A model generated the notes under the pieces. It did no database searches. It was given only the letters and a program-made list of their open reading frames with translations, and was not told where the DNA came from. Below are positions 1 to 6,527 of a stretch of 40,661 bases of DNA, in pieces. Origin of the DNA: a virus. A program made the translations under genes and the position numbers. Location: IMG/VR virus record IMGVR_UViG_3300036859_000195, positions 1-40,661 of that record, one strand, 5' to 3'. Positions within the stretch are counted from its first letter, which is position 1. Each line of letters opens with the position of its first letter.

Positions 1-137
1 CTGACACGGGAGATTCGAGATGGCTGACACCAGATTCACCTGCATCACCTGCATCACCTGCGGCCTCGCGCCCGCCTTCCACGGCTTCGACGACTGCCTC
101 GAATGCGGAGCCGCGTATCTCATCGTTGACAGCGACC
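1..137. repeat. Left copy of the 137-bp end overlap
   Basis: Matches 40525-40661 at a constant offset of 40524, except that base 127 is T here and base 40651 is C. It contains the start of gene 1. The likeliest reading is assembly overlap of a circular or permuted molecule, with one polymorphic or erroneous base. Confidence 0.9.
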
Positions 138-250
138 AGCTGAGCGCAGTCCGCCGCCTCTACGCGGGCACCGCCTGGCTCGTGACGCTCAATGCCGAGA
201 TCGAGCGGCAGCTTTTGGCGGTCATCGCGTGCGGGAGGGCTGCAGCATGA
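20..250 (+). CDS. Small cysteine-rich early protein, first gene of the rightward operon
   Basis: 76 aa. The N-terminus has closely spaced Cys pairs (CITCITC, then CLEC about 15 residues on), suggesting a small zinc-binding knuckle; the 9-base DNA repeat behind CIT-CIT is visible at about 37-60. A GGAG ribosome site precedes the ATG. It is the first gene after the near-consensus promoter at 40489-40517 (reading across the circular join), so it is probably an immediate-early product. The stop overlaps the next start as ATGA. I do not recognise the family. Confidence 0.7.
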   Translation: MADTRFTCITCITCGLAPAFHGFDDCLECGAAYLIVDSDQLSAVRRLYAGTAWLVTLNAEIERQLLAVIACGRAAA

Positions 251-507
251 AGGCGCCCGACACCACTGCCGCCGCCGAGTGGTTAGCCCTGCGCGCGCAG
301 ATGGGCCACGAGACCGGCCTCATGGTCGACGCCTGCCACGACTTTGGCCGCGCGATCGTCACGCAATTCCTTCTGGACGAGTGCTTCGCCGACATCGAGC
401 AGGCGCTGTCGTGCCACATGGGTGACTGCGAGTCGCTCTGGGGCGCGCTTGAGGAATTCGCCGATCAGTATGAGGCCGACAATGGTCCGTTCGGGGTGGG
501 AGCATGA
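247..507 (+). CDS. Hypothetical acidic early protein
   Basis: 86 aa from the ATG at 247, which overlaps the stop of the preceding gene (ATGA); an upstream in-frame GTG at 229 is less likely. Acidic and probably helical, with no membrane segment and no motif I recognise. Its stop overlaps the next start (ATGA), so the small early genes look translationally coupled. Confidence 0.65.
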   Translation: MKAPDTTAAAEWLALRAQMGHETGLMVDACHDFGRAIVTQFLLDECFADIEQALSCHMGDCESLWGALEEFADQYEADNGPFGVGA

Positions 508-809
508 GCGCCGTACAGATCGCCCTCCGGCTGCTGAATGGTCTTGTCGAACAAGGCATGGAATATCCGGACGCGCACAGCTTCGCCGTGACCAGCAGCA
601 AGCTGTCAGATGCTGAAGCCGAGCAACTCGCCGAGCTCTACGACACCCAGGCGTCATTTCAGCCTGATCGATATGAGCAGTTAGTGACCGCGGTCACCGC
701 TCTCCTGCCCGAAGTCGAGAGCGAGATCGAGCAACGCAAGACCAGCGGCATTGACGAAGACTGGAAGCAGCTGCAGCAGCTAGTCGACAACGTAAGGAGC
801 CTGCTGTGA
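504..809 (+). CDS. Hypothetical early protein, helical
   Basis: 101 aa, ATG overlapping the previous stop. Acidic and rich in Glu, Gln and Leu, with a probable coiled or helical C-terminal half (about residues 60-100). No catalytic motif. It ends in a GTGA overlap with the membrane protein gene that follows. Function unknown. Confidence 0.65.
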   Translation: MSAVQIALRLLNGLVEQGMEYPDAHSFAVTSSKLSDAEAEQLAELYDTQASFQPDRYEQLVTAVTALLPEVESEIEQRKTSGIDEDWKQLQQLVDNVRSLL

Positions 810-1126
810 GCCCCAACCTCCTCTTCCTCGGCGCCATCGGCGGCGTCGCTCTCTTCTGCCTGATCGTGTTCATCGCCAGGCACGAGCGCGATGCGATGTT
901 AGGCCGCCAACTTCGAAAGGCTGCGGGTAGCGAGTCCGCTGCGCGCAGGGCGATCGAATCAGCCAACCTCGATCGGCTGCTCGAGCAGAAGTTCAGTGGT
1001 GAGCTCGAGCGGGCTGAGAAGCGGCGCACGACCGGACATCGGCTGCCGCCGAACGTGGTGCGCTTGACGCCGCGCGTGACGAGCCGCGGGCGCGAGGTGC
1101 ACTTCACGCCGGACGGTGCCGCATGA
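806..1126 (+). CDS. Small single-pass membrane protein
   Basis: 106 aa from a GTG at 806 that overlaps the preceding stop. Residues about 4-24 form a hydrophobic segment (LLFLGAIGGVALFCLIVFIA) followed by basic residues, giving an N-terminal anchor with a charged cytoplasmic tail. The tail is helical to about residue 75, then basic. Position among early genes could fit a superinfection or host-membrane function, but nothing in the sequence shows this. Confidence 0.6.
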   Translation: MSPNLLFLGAIGGVALFCLIVFIARHERDAMLGRQLRKAAGSESAARRAIESANLDRLLEQKFSGELERAEKRRTTGHRLPPNVVRLTPRVTSRGREVHFTPDGAA

Positions 1127-1308
1127 GCAGGCTCTCATCGACAACGCTCGAGATTGCGTGCGTCGCGCTCGAGTACACGTCCACGGAGCTGCTCAAGCTC
1201 TACACAACGTCGGGTGTTGTAAATCTTAAGAAGGCGGCCGAAGCGCAGATTGCGGCACGCGCCGAAATTCGCGCTTTTCTCGACGCGCCAGAGCCGGTGC
1301 AGCCGTGA
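1123..1308 (+). CDS. Hypothetical small early protein
   Basis: 61 aa with ATGA overlap at its start and GTGA overlap at its end. Mostly helical composition (Ala, Glu, Leu). No recognisable domain. The tight overlaps on both sides support it as a real gene. Confidence 0.55.
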   Translation: MSRLSSTTLEIACVALEYTSTELLKLYTTSGVVNLKKAAEAQIAARAEIRAFLDAPEPVQP

Positions 1309-1484
1309 ACCCCCTGCACCAGATCCGCGTTCTCTACCGCCATCACCGCCGGCGCCTCCACGTGCGCCTGGTGCGCTCGATGCAGGCGAAGCCTTACCGG
1401 CCGCGGATCTACATCAATGAGGCGCCGCGCTTCGATGAGCGCTCAACCATTGCGCGCTTCCGCCGCGAGAGCGGGCAGCGCTAA
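1305..1484 (+). CDS. Hypothetical small basic protein
   Basis: 59 aa starting at a GTG that overlaps the previous stop (GTGA) and ending in TAA at 1482-1484. It is strongly basic: Arg and His are frequent from the N-terminus (YRHHRRRLHVRLVRS), so nucleic-acid contact is possible. It fills an otherwise empty gap between two genes in the same direction. Family not recognised. Confidence 0.5.
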   Translation: MNPLHQIRVLYRHHRRRLHVRLVRSMQAKPYRPRIYINEAPRFDERSTIARFRRESGQR

Positions 1485-1508
1485 CAACCTTTCGATACGG
1501 AGAACGAT

Positions 1509-2309
1509 ATGACGACCGCCACCCGCGCCGCAAACCCACTGATCGAGATCTGGATGAATGTCGAGCGCGTTCTCGATGCGATGCCGGAGCACGAACGCCA
1601 GAAGCACTGGGACATGAGCCAGTGGGGCGCGAAAACCGATTGCGGCACCGTGGCGTGCGCGGCCGGTCACTGCGGCCTCGATCCGTGGTTCCGCGAGCGC
1701 AATTTCAAGCTCGACTTCAACAAGCGCGGCGAATCGAAGATCTCCGACGTGACAGCATTCTTCGGCTTCACGGGCGCACAGCGGATCTTCTTCAACTCCG
1801 ATAAGCGCCCGGTCGAAAAAGTCCTGGCCGAGGTGCGCGAGTACATCGACGAGCTGCGCAGGATCGATTCGCTCACCGCGGATCTGAATGTTCCGGCAAT
1901 CGGCTCCGAATGGCCCGAACAAGGCGGGCACTTCGCCGGTGCGATGTTGGGCGCCGATGGCGAGCCCGACTATCTCCTCATCGTCGGGCCGGAATGCGAT
2001 GGATATAGAACCTGGGATGGCGCGAAGGAGTGGGTCGCGTCGCAGGTTGTTGGCGGACACCACGACTTTGAGCTGCCAACTCGCCGCGAGAGCGCGGCGC
2101 TCTTCGAGCGGGTTCGCTCGCTGTTCCAGCGCTCGTGGTATTGGACCAGTGAGCAGCACGCTGTCTACGCCTACGGCGCCTGGGGCCAGCACTTCGGCGA
2201 CGGCGACCAGCTCAACTGGCTCAAGGACTACGGCTTCAGGGTGCGTGCTGTCCGCAGAGTTCCCATTCGCTCATTGGATCATTTGGTCATTTCCGGCGGT
2301 GCGTCGTGA
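1509..2309 (+). CDS. DGR variable protein 1 (C-type-lectin-like C-terminus with VR1)
   Basis: 266 aa, ATG preceded by GGAG. The N-terminal part (about 1-110) carries a Cys/His cluster (C45, C50, H54, C55) resembling a family of small phage proteins with a GTVAC-AGH signature. The C-terminal part (about 118-254) is lectin/DUF1566-like (DYLLIVGPE, then LPTRRE, then YWTSEQ) and is paralogous to the gene at 3901-4404. Its last part is VR1, which aligns to the template repeat with 18 of 19 differences at template adenines. No signal peptide or membrane segment is seen, and 12 residues follow the shared VPIR end. The next gene starts inside its stop (GTGA). The ligand is unknown; the target role is well supported, the binding role is inferred. 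Confidence 0.88.
   Translation: MTTATRAANPLIEIWMNVERVLDAMPEHERQKHWDMSQWGAKTDCGTVACAAGHCGLDPWFRERNFKLDFNKRGESKISDVTAFFGFTGAQRIFFNSDKRPVEKVLAEVREYIDELRRIDSLTADLNVPAIGSEWPEQGGHFAGAMLGADGEPDYLLIVGPECDGYRTWDGAKEWVASQVVGGHHDFELPTRRESAALFERVRSLFQRSWYWTSEQHAVYAYGAWGQHFGDGDQLNWLKDYGFRVRAVRRVPIRSLDHLVISGGAS
2153..2256 (+). repeat. DGR variable repeat VR1
   Basis: 104 bp aligning without gaps to the template at 4963-5066. I count 19 differences: 18 at template A (to T, G or C) and one T-to-G (2175 versus 4985). The last stretch, GGTGCGTGCTGTCCGCA, is identical to the template and is the expected initiation-of-mutagenic-homology end. After base 2256 VR1 and VR2 continue alike for 15 bases while the template diverges. 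Confidence 0.93.
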
Positions 2310-3157
2310 AGATCACGAGCCGCATGCCGCGCGCCGAATATGACGCCATCCAGGCGCTCAACATCTCGCGGCTGAAGGAGATCAAGCGCTCGCCGCAGCA
2401 CTTCCGCCACGCGATCGATCAGCCGAAGCTGTCGGCGCCGATGAACGTCGGCATTGCAACGCACGTCGCGGTGCTTGAGCCAGAACGCTACGTGAGCGAG
2501 TTCGCGGTGTGGACGCGCCGCACTTCCTCCGGCAACGCCGCTCCGCGCAATGGGCAGTGGTGGGATGCGTTCCACGCCGAGCATGCCGGCAAGCACATCC
2601 TCACCTACGATGAGAACGCGCTCGCCAATGCGATCGCCGCGGCGGTGCGCTTCGATGAGCGTGCGAATCGATACCTTGCAACGGGCGAGCCGGAGGTCAC
2701 GCTCGAGTGGAATCTCGACGCTGCGCTCGACGCCCGCCTCGCCAAGGGCCGTGTCGACTGGCTCACCAATATCGAGGGTGTGCCCTATCTCGTTGGCCTC
2801 AAGACCGCCCGCAACTGCGCGCACTACGCCTTTGGCAGCCAGGCCGCGGAGCTCGGCTATCACCTGCAGTGGGCGTACTACTTCGATGGCTTCAAAGCGA
2901 TACGTGGCAAGGCGCCGCGAATGGTCGAGATCGTCGTCGAGTCGAAGGCTCCGCACGCGGTCGCCGTCTACCGCATCGAGAACGATCTGATCGAACAGGG
3001 CCGCGAGGAGTACTGGGAGGCCGCGAAGATCCTCGCCGAATGCGAGGCACGCGATGAGTGGCCAGGCCCTGTGCCGACCGAAGAGGCGCTCACGCTTCCC
3101 TCCTGGGCGTACCACCAGGACGAGGACGTCAGCGAGATCGGTCTCGAGGCCGCCTAA
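2306..3157 (+). CDS. RecE/exonuclease VIII-like PD-(D/E)XK recombination nuclease
   Basis: 283 aa from a GTG at 2306 overlapping the previous stop. It resembles the phage exodeoxyribonuclease VIII/PDDEXK family: an early HFRHAI region, then G-x-ATHVAVLEPE, KGRVDWL (D151) and YLVGLKTA, with a Gln/Tyr helix (HLQWAYYFDG) after it. Such enzymes degrade one DNA strand to start phage recombination with a single-strand annealing or binding partner. Where the family normally has Asp before Leu-Lys (DLK), this protein has Gly (G164, L165, K166), so activity is in doubt. The OB-fold-like gene downstream is a probable partner. Family assignment is good; activity uncertain. Confidence 0.82.
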   Translation: MKITSRMPRAEYDAIQALNISRLKEIKRSPQHFRHAIDQPKLSAPMNVGIATHVAVLEPERYVSEFAVWTRRTSSGNAAPRNGQWWDAFHAEHAGKHILTYDENALANAIAAAVRFDERANRYLATGEPEVTLEWNLDAALDARLAKGRVDWLTNIEGVPYLVGLKTARNCAHYAFGSQAAELGYHLQWAYYFDGFKAIRGKAPRMVEIVVESKAPHAVAVYRIENDLIEQGREEYWEAAKILAECEARDEWPGPVPTEEALTLPSWAYHQDEDVSEIGLEAA

Positions 3158-3213
3158 ACATCTTTTCGCGCATCTGCATATTGCAACCGCGCACAACGCA
3201 AGGACTAACAATC

Positions 3214-3672
3214 ATGGCCGAATCAGCAAAAGTTTTCGCGAAGCCTGTCGATTGGGACGAGCTCTACCCAGGCCGCTTTCTTAAGGCCGGCGAGTTCAAG
3301 GGCAAGAAGCCGACGATGACGATCACCGCCGTGCAGCTCGATGAGCTCGAGGGCAACACCGGAAAAAAGGTGAAGGGCGTCATTTCCTTCGACCGCACGA
3401 CGAAGCAGCTCCCGCTCAACAAGACGAACGGCATCTGCCTGAAAGCGATGTTCGGGCGAAAGGTGCAGGACTGGGTGGGGCACAAGATCACGCTCTTCGC
3501 CGGCACCTGGAATGGCGAGGAGTGCATTCGCATCTGGGGCTCACCTGAGCTCACCGCCGATCAGGAGGTCGAGGTCGCCCTGCCCCGCAAGCGCCCTTTC
3601 AACATGACGATGCATAAGGTCGTCCAGCCGACCGCCGTGCAGACCAACAACGATCAATCCACTGAGGAATAG
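3214..3672 (+). CDS. OB-fold-like phage DNA metabolism protein next to the nuclease
   Basis: 152 aa from the ATG at 3214, preceded by an AAGGA ribosome site; a longer frame exists upstream but overlaps the nuclease gene. The pattern LPLNKTNGICLKAMFG followed by DWVGHKITLF and CIRIWGSPE matches a conserved small phage family found in recombination and replication clusters and thought to have an OB-like fold. The tail is Thr/Gln/Asn rich and acidic. It probably binds DNA or assists the neighbouring nuclease, but no biochemical role is proven by the sequence. Confidence 0.72.
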   Translation: MAESAKVFAKPVDWDELYPGRFLKAGEFKGKKPTMTITAVQLDELEGNTGKKVKGVISFDRTTKQLPLNKTNGICLKAMFGRKVQDWVGHKITLFAGTWNGEECIRIWGSPELTADQEVEVALPRKRPFNMTMHKVVQPTAVQTNNDQSTEE

Positions 3673-3675
3673 ACG

Positions 3676-3876
3676 ATGGCGAACAACACAAGAATCTATG
3701 TCGTGCGCGGCCCTAACAAGGCCGTCGCACTCGTCAAGGCGTCAAGCCAGGCGCAGGCCGTGGGGCATGTCGTGCGCAACGCCTACGAGGCGGAGGTTGC
3801 CGAGCAGGACATCCTGGTCGAGCTCGCCTCCGCCGGCGTCAAGGTCGAGCTCGCGGGCGTCGAAGCTGCCGCCTAA
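3676..3876 (+). CDS. Small hypothetical protein of the recombination/DGR cluster
   Basis: 66 aa, ATG three bases after the previous stop, with GAGGAA upstream. It has a beta strand-like start (TRIYVVRGPNKAVALVKASS) and an alternating strand/helix pattern, a compact alpha/beta domain that I cannot name. It sits between the OB-like protein and variable protein 2 in one operon. Confidence 0.6.
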   Translation: MANNTRIYVVRGPNKAVALVKASSQAQAVGHVVRNAYEAEVAEQDILVELASAGVKVELAGVEAAA

Positions 3877-3900
3877 CCACCACTTCACCAGGGCGTCACC

Positions 3901-4404
3901 ATGGAATTCAAGCGTAACGGCATTTCCGTCACTGTCTCCGAACAGGTCATCGCTCGACTCATCGTCGAGCGACTGCTGGCTGAAGACCGGGTAGCGGATC
4001 CCATCCCGTCGAGCATTCCCCGTATCGGCACCGACGATTCGCTTTTGGGCGGCGTCGTCGCCGGCGTCATGCGCGGCCGCCCTGGGACTTTCGATGGCGG
4101 GGACTACTTGCTCATCGCAGGTCCCGAGCACGATGGTGCGATCGCCTGGCAGCCGGCAACGGAGTGGGCTGAGAAGCTTCATCTGCACGGGCACACCGAC
4201 TGGAGCCTGCCGTACCGCAAGGAGCAGGCGCTCCTCTTCGCCAACGTACCGGAGCTCTTCAAGTCCGAGTACTACTGGTCTTGCGAGCAGCACGCTGACT
4301 TCGCCGGCTACGCCTGGAGCCAGTTCTTCGACGACGGCCAGGGCTACTGGCGCAAGGGCTTCAGCAGCAGGGTGCGTGCTGTCCGCAGAGTTCCCATTCG
4401 CTAA
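3901..4404 (+). CDS. DGR variable protein 2 (short lectin-like target with VR2)
   Basis: 167 aa. Residues about 48-167 are paralogous to the C-terminal domain of variable protein 1 (GGDYLLIAGPE, WSLPYRKEQ, YYWSCEQHA, RVRAVRRVPIR). It lacks the Cys/His N-terminal domain of its paralog and starts instead with a short helical segment. Its 3' end is VR2, which differs from the template at 17 adenines and lacks one AAC triplet. No signal peptide is seen, and the protein ends right after the conserved VPIR. It lies directly upstream of avd, template and RT, the usual target-avd-TR-RT order. What the variable face binds is unknown. Confidence 0.9.
   Translation: MEFKRNGISVTVSEQVIARLIVERLLAEDRVADPIPSSIPRIGTDDSLLGGVVAGVMRGRPGTFDGGDYLLIAGPEHDGAIAWQPATEWAEKLHLHGHTDWSLPYRKEQALLFANVPELFKSEYYWSCEQHADFAGYAWSQFFDDGQGYWRKGFSSRVRAVRRVPIR
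4287..4387 (+). repeat. DGR variable repeat VR2
   Basis: 101 bp aligning to the template at 4963-5066 with all 17 substitutions at template adenines and one 3-nt gap opposite the AAC at 5015-5017. It ends in the same GGTGCGTGCTGTCCGCA as the template and VR1, then shares GAGTTCCCATTCGCT with VR1 but not with the template. Confidence 0.93.
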
Positions 4405-4437
4405 TTCATTGATTCATTAATTTAGTTTTTACTCAGC

Positions 4438-4770
4438 ATGGCCTTCCACACCAAACTACCGATCTACAAGGTTGCCTACGACCTGTTGTCGGTCGCCACC
4501 GATTTCACGGTGAACTTCCCACGCCCGGTCCGCCGCATTGGCGATCGTGTGCGGGATCTGTGCATCAGCACCGTGATTCTAATTGCCAAGGCGAATGCGG
4601 CTGCCGACAAGCAGCCCCATCTGTCCGAGCTGCTCGATCTCAATCGCGAGCTCGAGCTGCTTCTGCGTCTCTGCGTCGACAAGAGGTTCATCAGCAAGCC
4701 GCAGTACGCGCGCGCTGTTGAGCTCACGCAGAGCGTCGGAAAGCAGGCAAATGGATGGAGGGGCAAATGA
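4438..4770 (+). CDS. avd: DGR accessory variability determinant (Avd), four-helix bundle
   Basis: 110 aa, the usual size for Avd. The start KLPIYKVAYDLLSVATDFTVNFPR, then RRIGDRVRDLCISTVILIAKAN and LLDLNRELELLLRLCVDKRFISKPQY match the four-helix-bundle family (Avd, related to the 23S rRNA intervening-sequence protein) that forms a pentameric barrel and binds RT and template RNA for mutagenic cDNA synthesis. It is basic, as expected for nucleic-acid binding. It lies between the VR2 target and the template repeat, and its stop overlaps an ATG (ATGA at 4767) of the long frame leading into RT. Confidence 0.9.
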   Translation: MAFHTKLPIYKVAYDLLSVATDFTVNFPRPVRRIGDRVRDLCISTVILIAKANAAADKQPHLSELLDLNRELELLLRLCVDKRFISKPQYARAVELTQSVGKQANGWRGK

Positions 4771-4962
4771 CTTCTCGCCCGCTGCCCGATCGTCAAGGCG
4801 ATCAGGCCTGTGCGATTGATCTGGTCGCGCCGCTGGCTTCGGCCACCGAGAAGCGCCACATGGATGACACCGGCGATCTCACGCGCCGGGGCGGATCCGG
4901 CGCAGTTTCCTCACTGATCGGCGAAAGCCTTCGATGGGGCGACGTGGAGAGTGCGATACATC

Positions 4963-5066
4963 GCAGCACGCTGACAACGCCAACTACGCCTGGAACCAGA
5001 ACTTCGACAACGGCAACCAGAACAACTGGCACAAGGACAACAACAACAGGGTGCGTGCTGTCCGCA
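4963..5066 (+). repeat. DGR template repeat (TR)
   Basis: 104 bp, A-rich at informative codon positions: in the VR frame it is mainly AAC codons (Asn), plus GAC, CAC and CAG, spaced by invariant TGG, TTC and GGC. Every VR1 and VR2 substitution except one falls on an adenine of this copy, the signature of adenine-specific mutagenic retrohoming. It lies between avd and the conserved RT domain. The region 4771-4962 upstream is presumably part of the template RNA. Confidence 0.94.
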
Positions 5067-6287
5067 AATCAATCTGGCGACCATGCTGAGCTTTCTTTCG
5101 CGGATCTCGTCCAGGCCTACTTCGACTGCCGCGAGCACAAGCGGAACACGCGCTCGGCGCTGCACTTCGAGGAGGAGCTCGAGCGCAACCTGGTCGCGCT
5201 GTATAGCGAGCTCGTCGCCGGCGACTACAAGATCGGGCCGTCGACCTGCTTCGTCATCACGAGGCCGAAGCCTCGCGAGGTGTGGGCCGCTAACTTTCGC
5301 GATCGCATCGTCCATCACCTGCTCTACAACCGTGTCGCAGCTCGCTTCTACGCGAATTTCACCAACGACTCGTGCGCGTGCATCCCCGGCCGCGGCACCC
5401 TCTTCGCTGCCAGGCGCCTCGAGGCGAAAGTCCGCAGCGTCACGCAGAACTGGTCTCGCCGGGCGTTCTACCTCAAGTGCGACATTGCCAACTTCTTCGT
5501 GTCGATCGAGAAATCGCGTCTGGCTGAGCTTCTCGACGAACGCATCATCGAGCCATGGTGGCGCGCGCTCGCCCACCAGGTGCTCTTCCATGATCCGCGG
5601 GTCAATGTGTTCGTGCAGGGAGATCCAAAACGCCTCGCACTAATCCCGAGGCACAAGAGTCTATTCAACCAGGACGCAGCGCACGGCCTGCCGATCGGGA
5701 ATCTGTCCTCGCAGTTCTTCGCGAATATCTACATGAACGTGCTCGATCAGCACGTGAAGCACGTTGTCGGCGCGCGTCACTACGTTCGATACGTCGATGA
5801 CTTCGTGCTGCTCCACGATTCGCCCCAGTGGCTGAACGCGGCCAAACGCGAGATTGAAGCCGTTCTCGCGGATCGACTGGACTTGCGCCTCAATCCCAAG
5901 AAGACCGTTCTGCAGCCCATTGCGCGCGGCATCGACTTCGCCGGCCAGGTGTTGAAGCCCTGGCGCCGCACGATCCGTCGGCGTGTCGTGAATGATGCGA
6001 TCGCGCGCACCGTCGCGGCCGCGGATCTGCACACGACCGCGAACAGCTATTTCGGCCTCTTTCGCCAGGCAACGCATTCACATGGCGATCGACGGCGTCT
6101 CGCACGGGTCGCGCTTCGCCGCGGTCACGTAGTTGATCTCAAGCTCAATAGGATTTTCCGACAACAACAGATGAGGTTCCCATGTCCATCGCAAGAACAG
6201 CAAAACCCTGGCGCCCTTCGGAGGTCTCGCGCCTCCGTAAGCTTGCCGCCGCCGGCAAGTCCGCGCGTGAGGCGTCGAAGATTCTGA
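5055..6287 (+). CDS. DGR reverse transcriptase
   Basis: About 410 aa if begun at the in-frame GTG at 5055. Conserved blocks: a start like other DGR RTs (FADLVQAYFDCREHKRNT), the metal-binding KCDIANFF (D at about 143), the DGR-type IGNLSSQFFANIYMN and the catalytic YVDD (246-249). It copies template RNA into adenine-mutated cDNA together with Avd. The frame is open back to ATG 4767, which overlaps the avd stop, so a coupled start with the template inside the coding sequence is possible; the Thr-rich translation of the template makes me prefer a start near 5055. The C-terminal ~45 residues overlap the next gene and look non-conserved. RT identity is firm; the start is not. Confidence 0.92.
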   Translation: MLSANQSGDHAELSFADLVQAYFDCREHKRNTRSALHFEEELERNLVALYSELVAGDYKIGPSTCFVITRPKPREVWAANFRDRIVHHLLYNRVAARFYANFTNDSCACIPGRGTLFAARRLEAKVRSVTQNWSRRAFYLKCDIANFFVSIEKSRLAELLDERIIEPWWRALAHQVLFHDPRVNVFVQGDPKRLALIPRHKSLFNQDAAHGLPIGNLSSQFFANIYMNVLDQHVKHVVGARHYVRYVDDFVLLHDSPQWLNAAKREIEAVLADRLDLRLNPKKTVLQPIARGIDFAGQVLKPWRRTIRRRVVNDAIARTVAAADLHTTANSYFGLFRQATHSHGDRRRLARVALRRGHVVDLKLNRIFRQQQMRFPCPSQEQQNPGALRRSRASVSLPPPASPRVRRRRF

Positions 6288-6430
6288 AGCGTCCACATCC
6301 CGGCCTTCGCTACAAGGCGATGGTCGAGGGCATCAAATTCTTCTCGACGCCGCAGCCTGCCGGTGTGCAGAAGCGCCTCGCGCGCCGGCGCCGCAAGTTC
6401 GGCATGCGGGCGACGCTGCGTGCTGCCTGA
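6182..6430 (+). CDS. Small basic HTH/Myb-like protein at the end of the DGR cassette
   Basis: 82 aa, ATG preceded by GAGG at 8 bases, overlapping the RT 3' end by 106 bp in another frame. Residues about 8-45 (WRPSEVSRLRKLAAAGKSAREASKIL) look like a helix-turn-helix or Myb-like fold of the kind that counts Trp-led helices; the C-terminus is very basic (RRRRKFGMR). It is the last gene before a terminator, so it is co-transcribed with RT. It may be a DNA- or RNA-binding DGR accessory or an unrelated phage regulator. Confidence 0.62.
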   Translation: MSIARTAKPWRPSEVSRLRKLAAAGKSAREASKILKRPHPGLRYKAMVEGIKFFSTPQPAGVQKRLARRRRKFGMRATLRAA

Positions 6431-6473
6431 TGTTCACCGTCTGCAACGCGAGACCTCCCACTCGGCGTGCAGG

Positions 6474-6507
6474 GCGCGGCGGCTGTGACAGCGGTCGCCG
6501 CGTTTTT
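6474..6507 (+). terminator. Rho-independent terminator after the DGR cassette
   Basis: Stem GCGGCG (6476-6481) pairs with CGCCGC (6496-6501), followed by GTTTTT. It closes the transcript carrying the DGR genes and separates it from the next small-gene group. Confidence 0.72.
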
Positions 6508-6527
6508 CTCACTAGATAGGTGACAGC

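Noticed and set aside
1443-2192. 249-aa minus-strand frame over variable protein 1
   Set aside because: Antisense to a DGR target with A-biased VR; composition is that of a shadow.
2257-2300. GC-rich hairpin after VR1 as in BPP-1
   Set aside because: The sequence after VR1 and VR2 has short A/T-rich repeats (TCATT.GATCATT) but no convincing stem.
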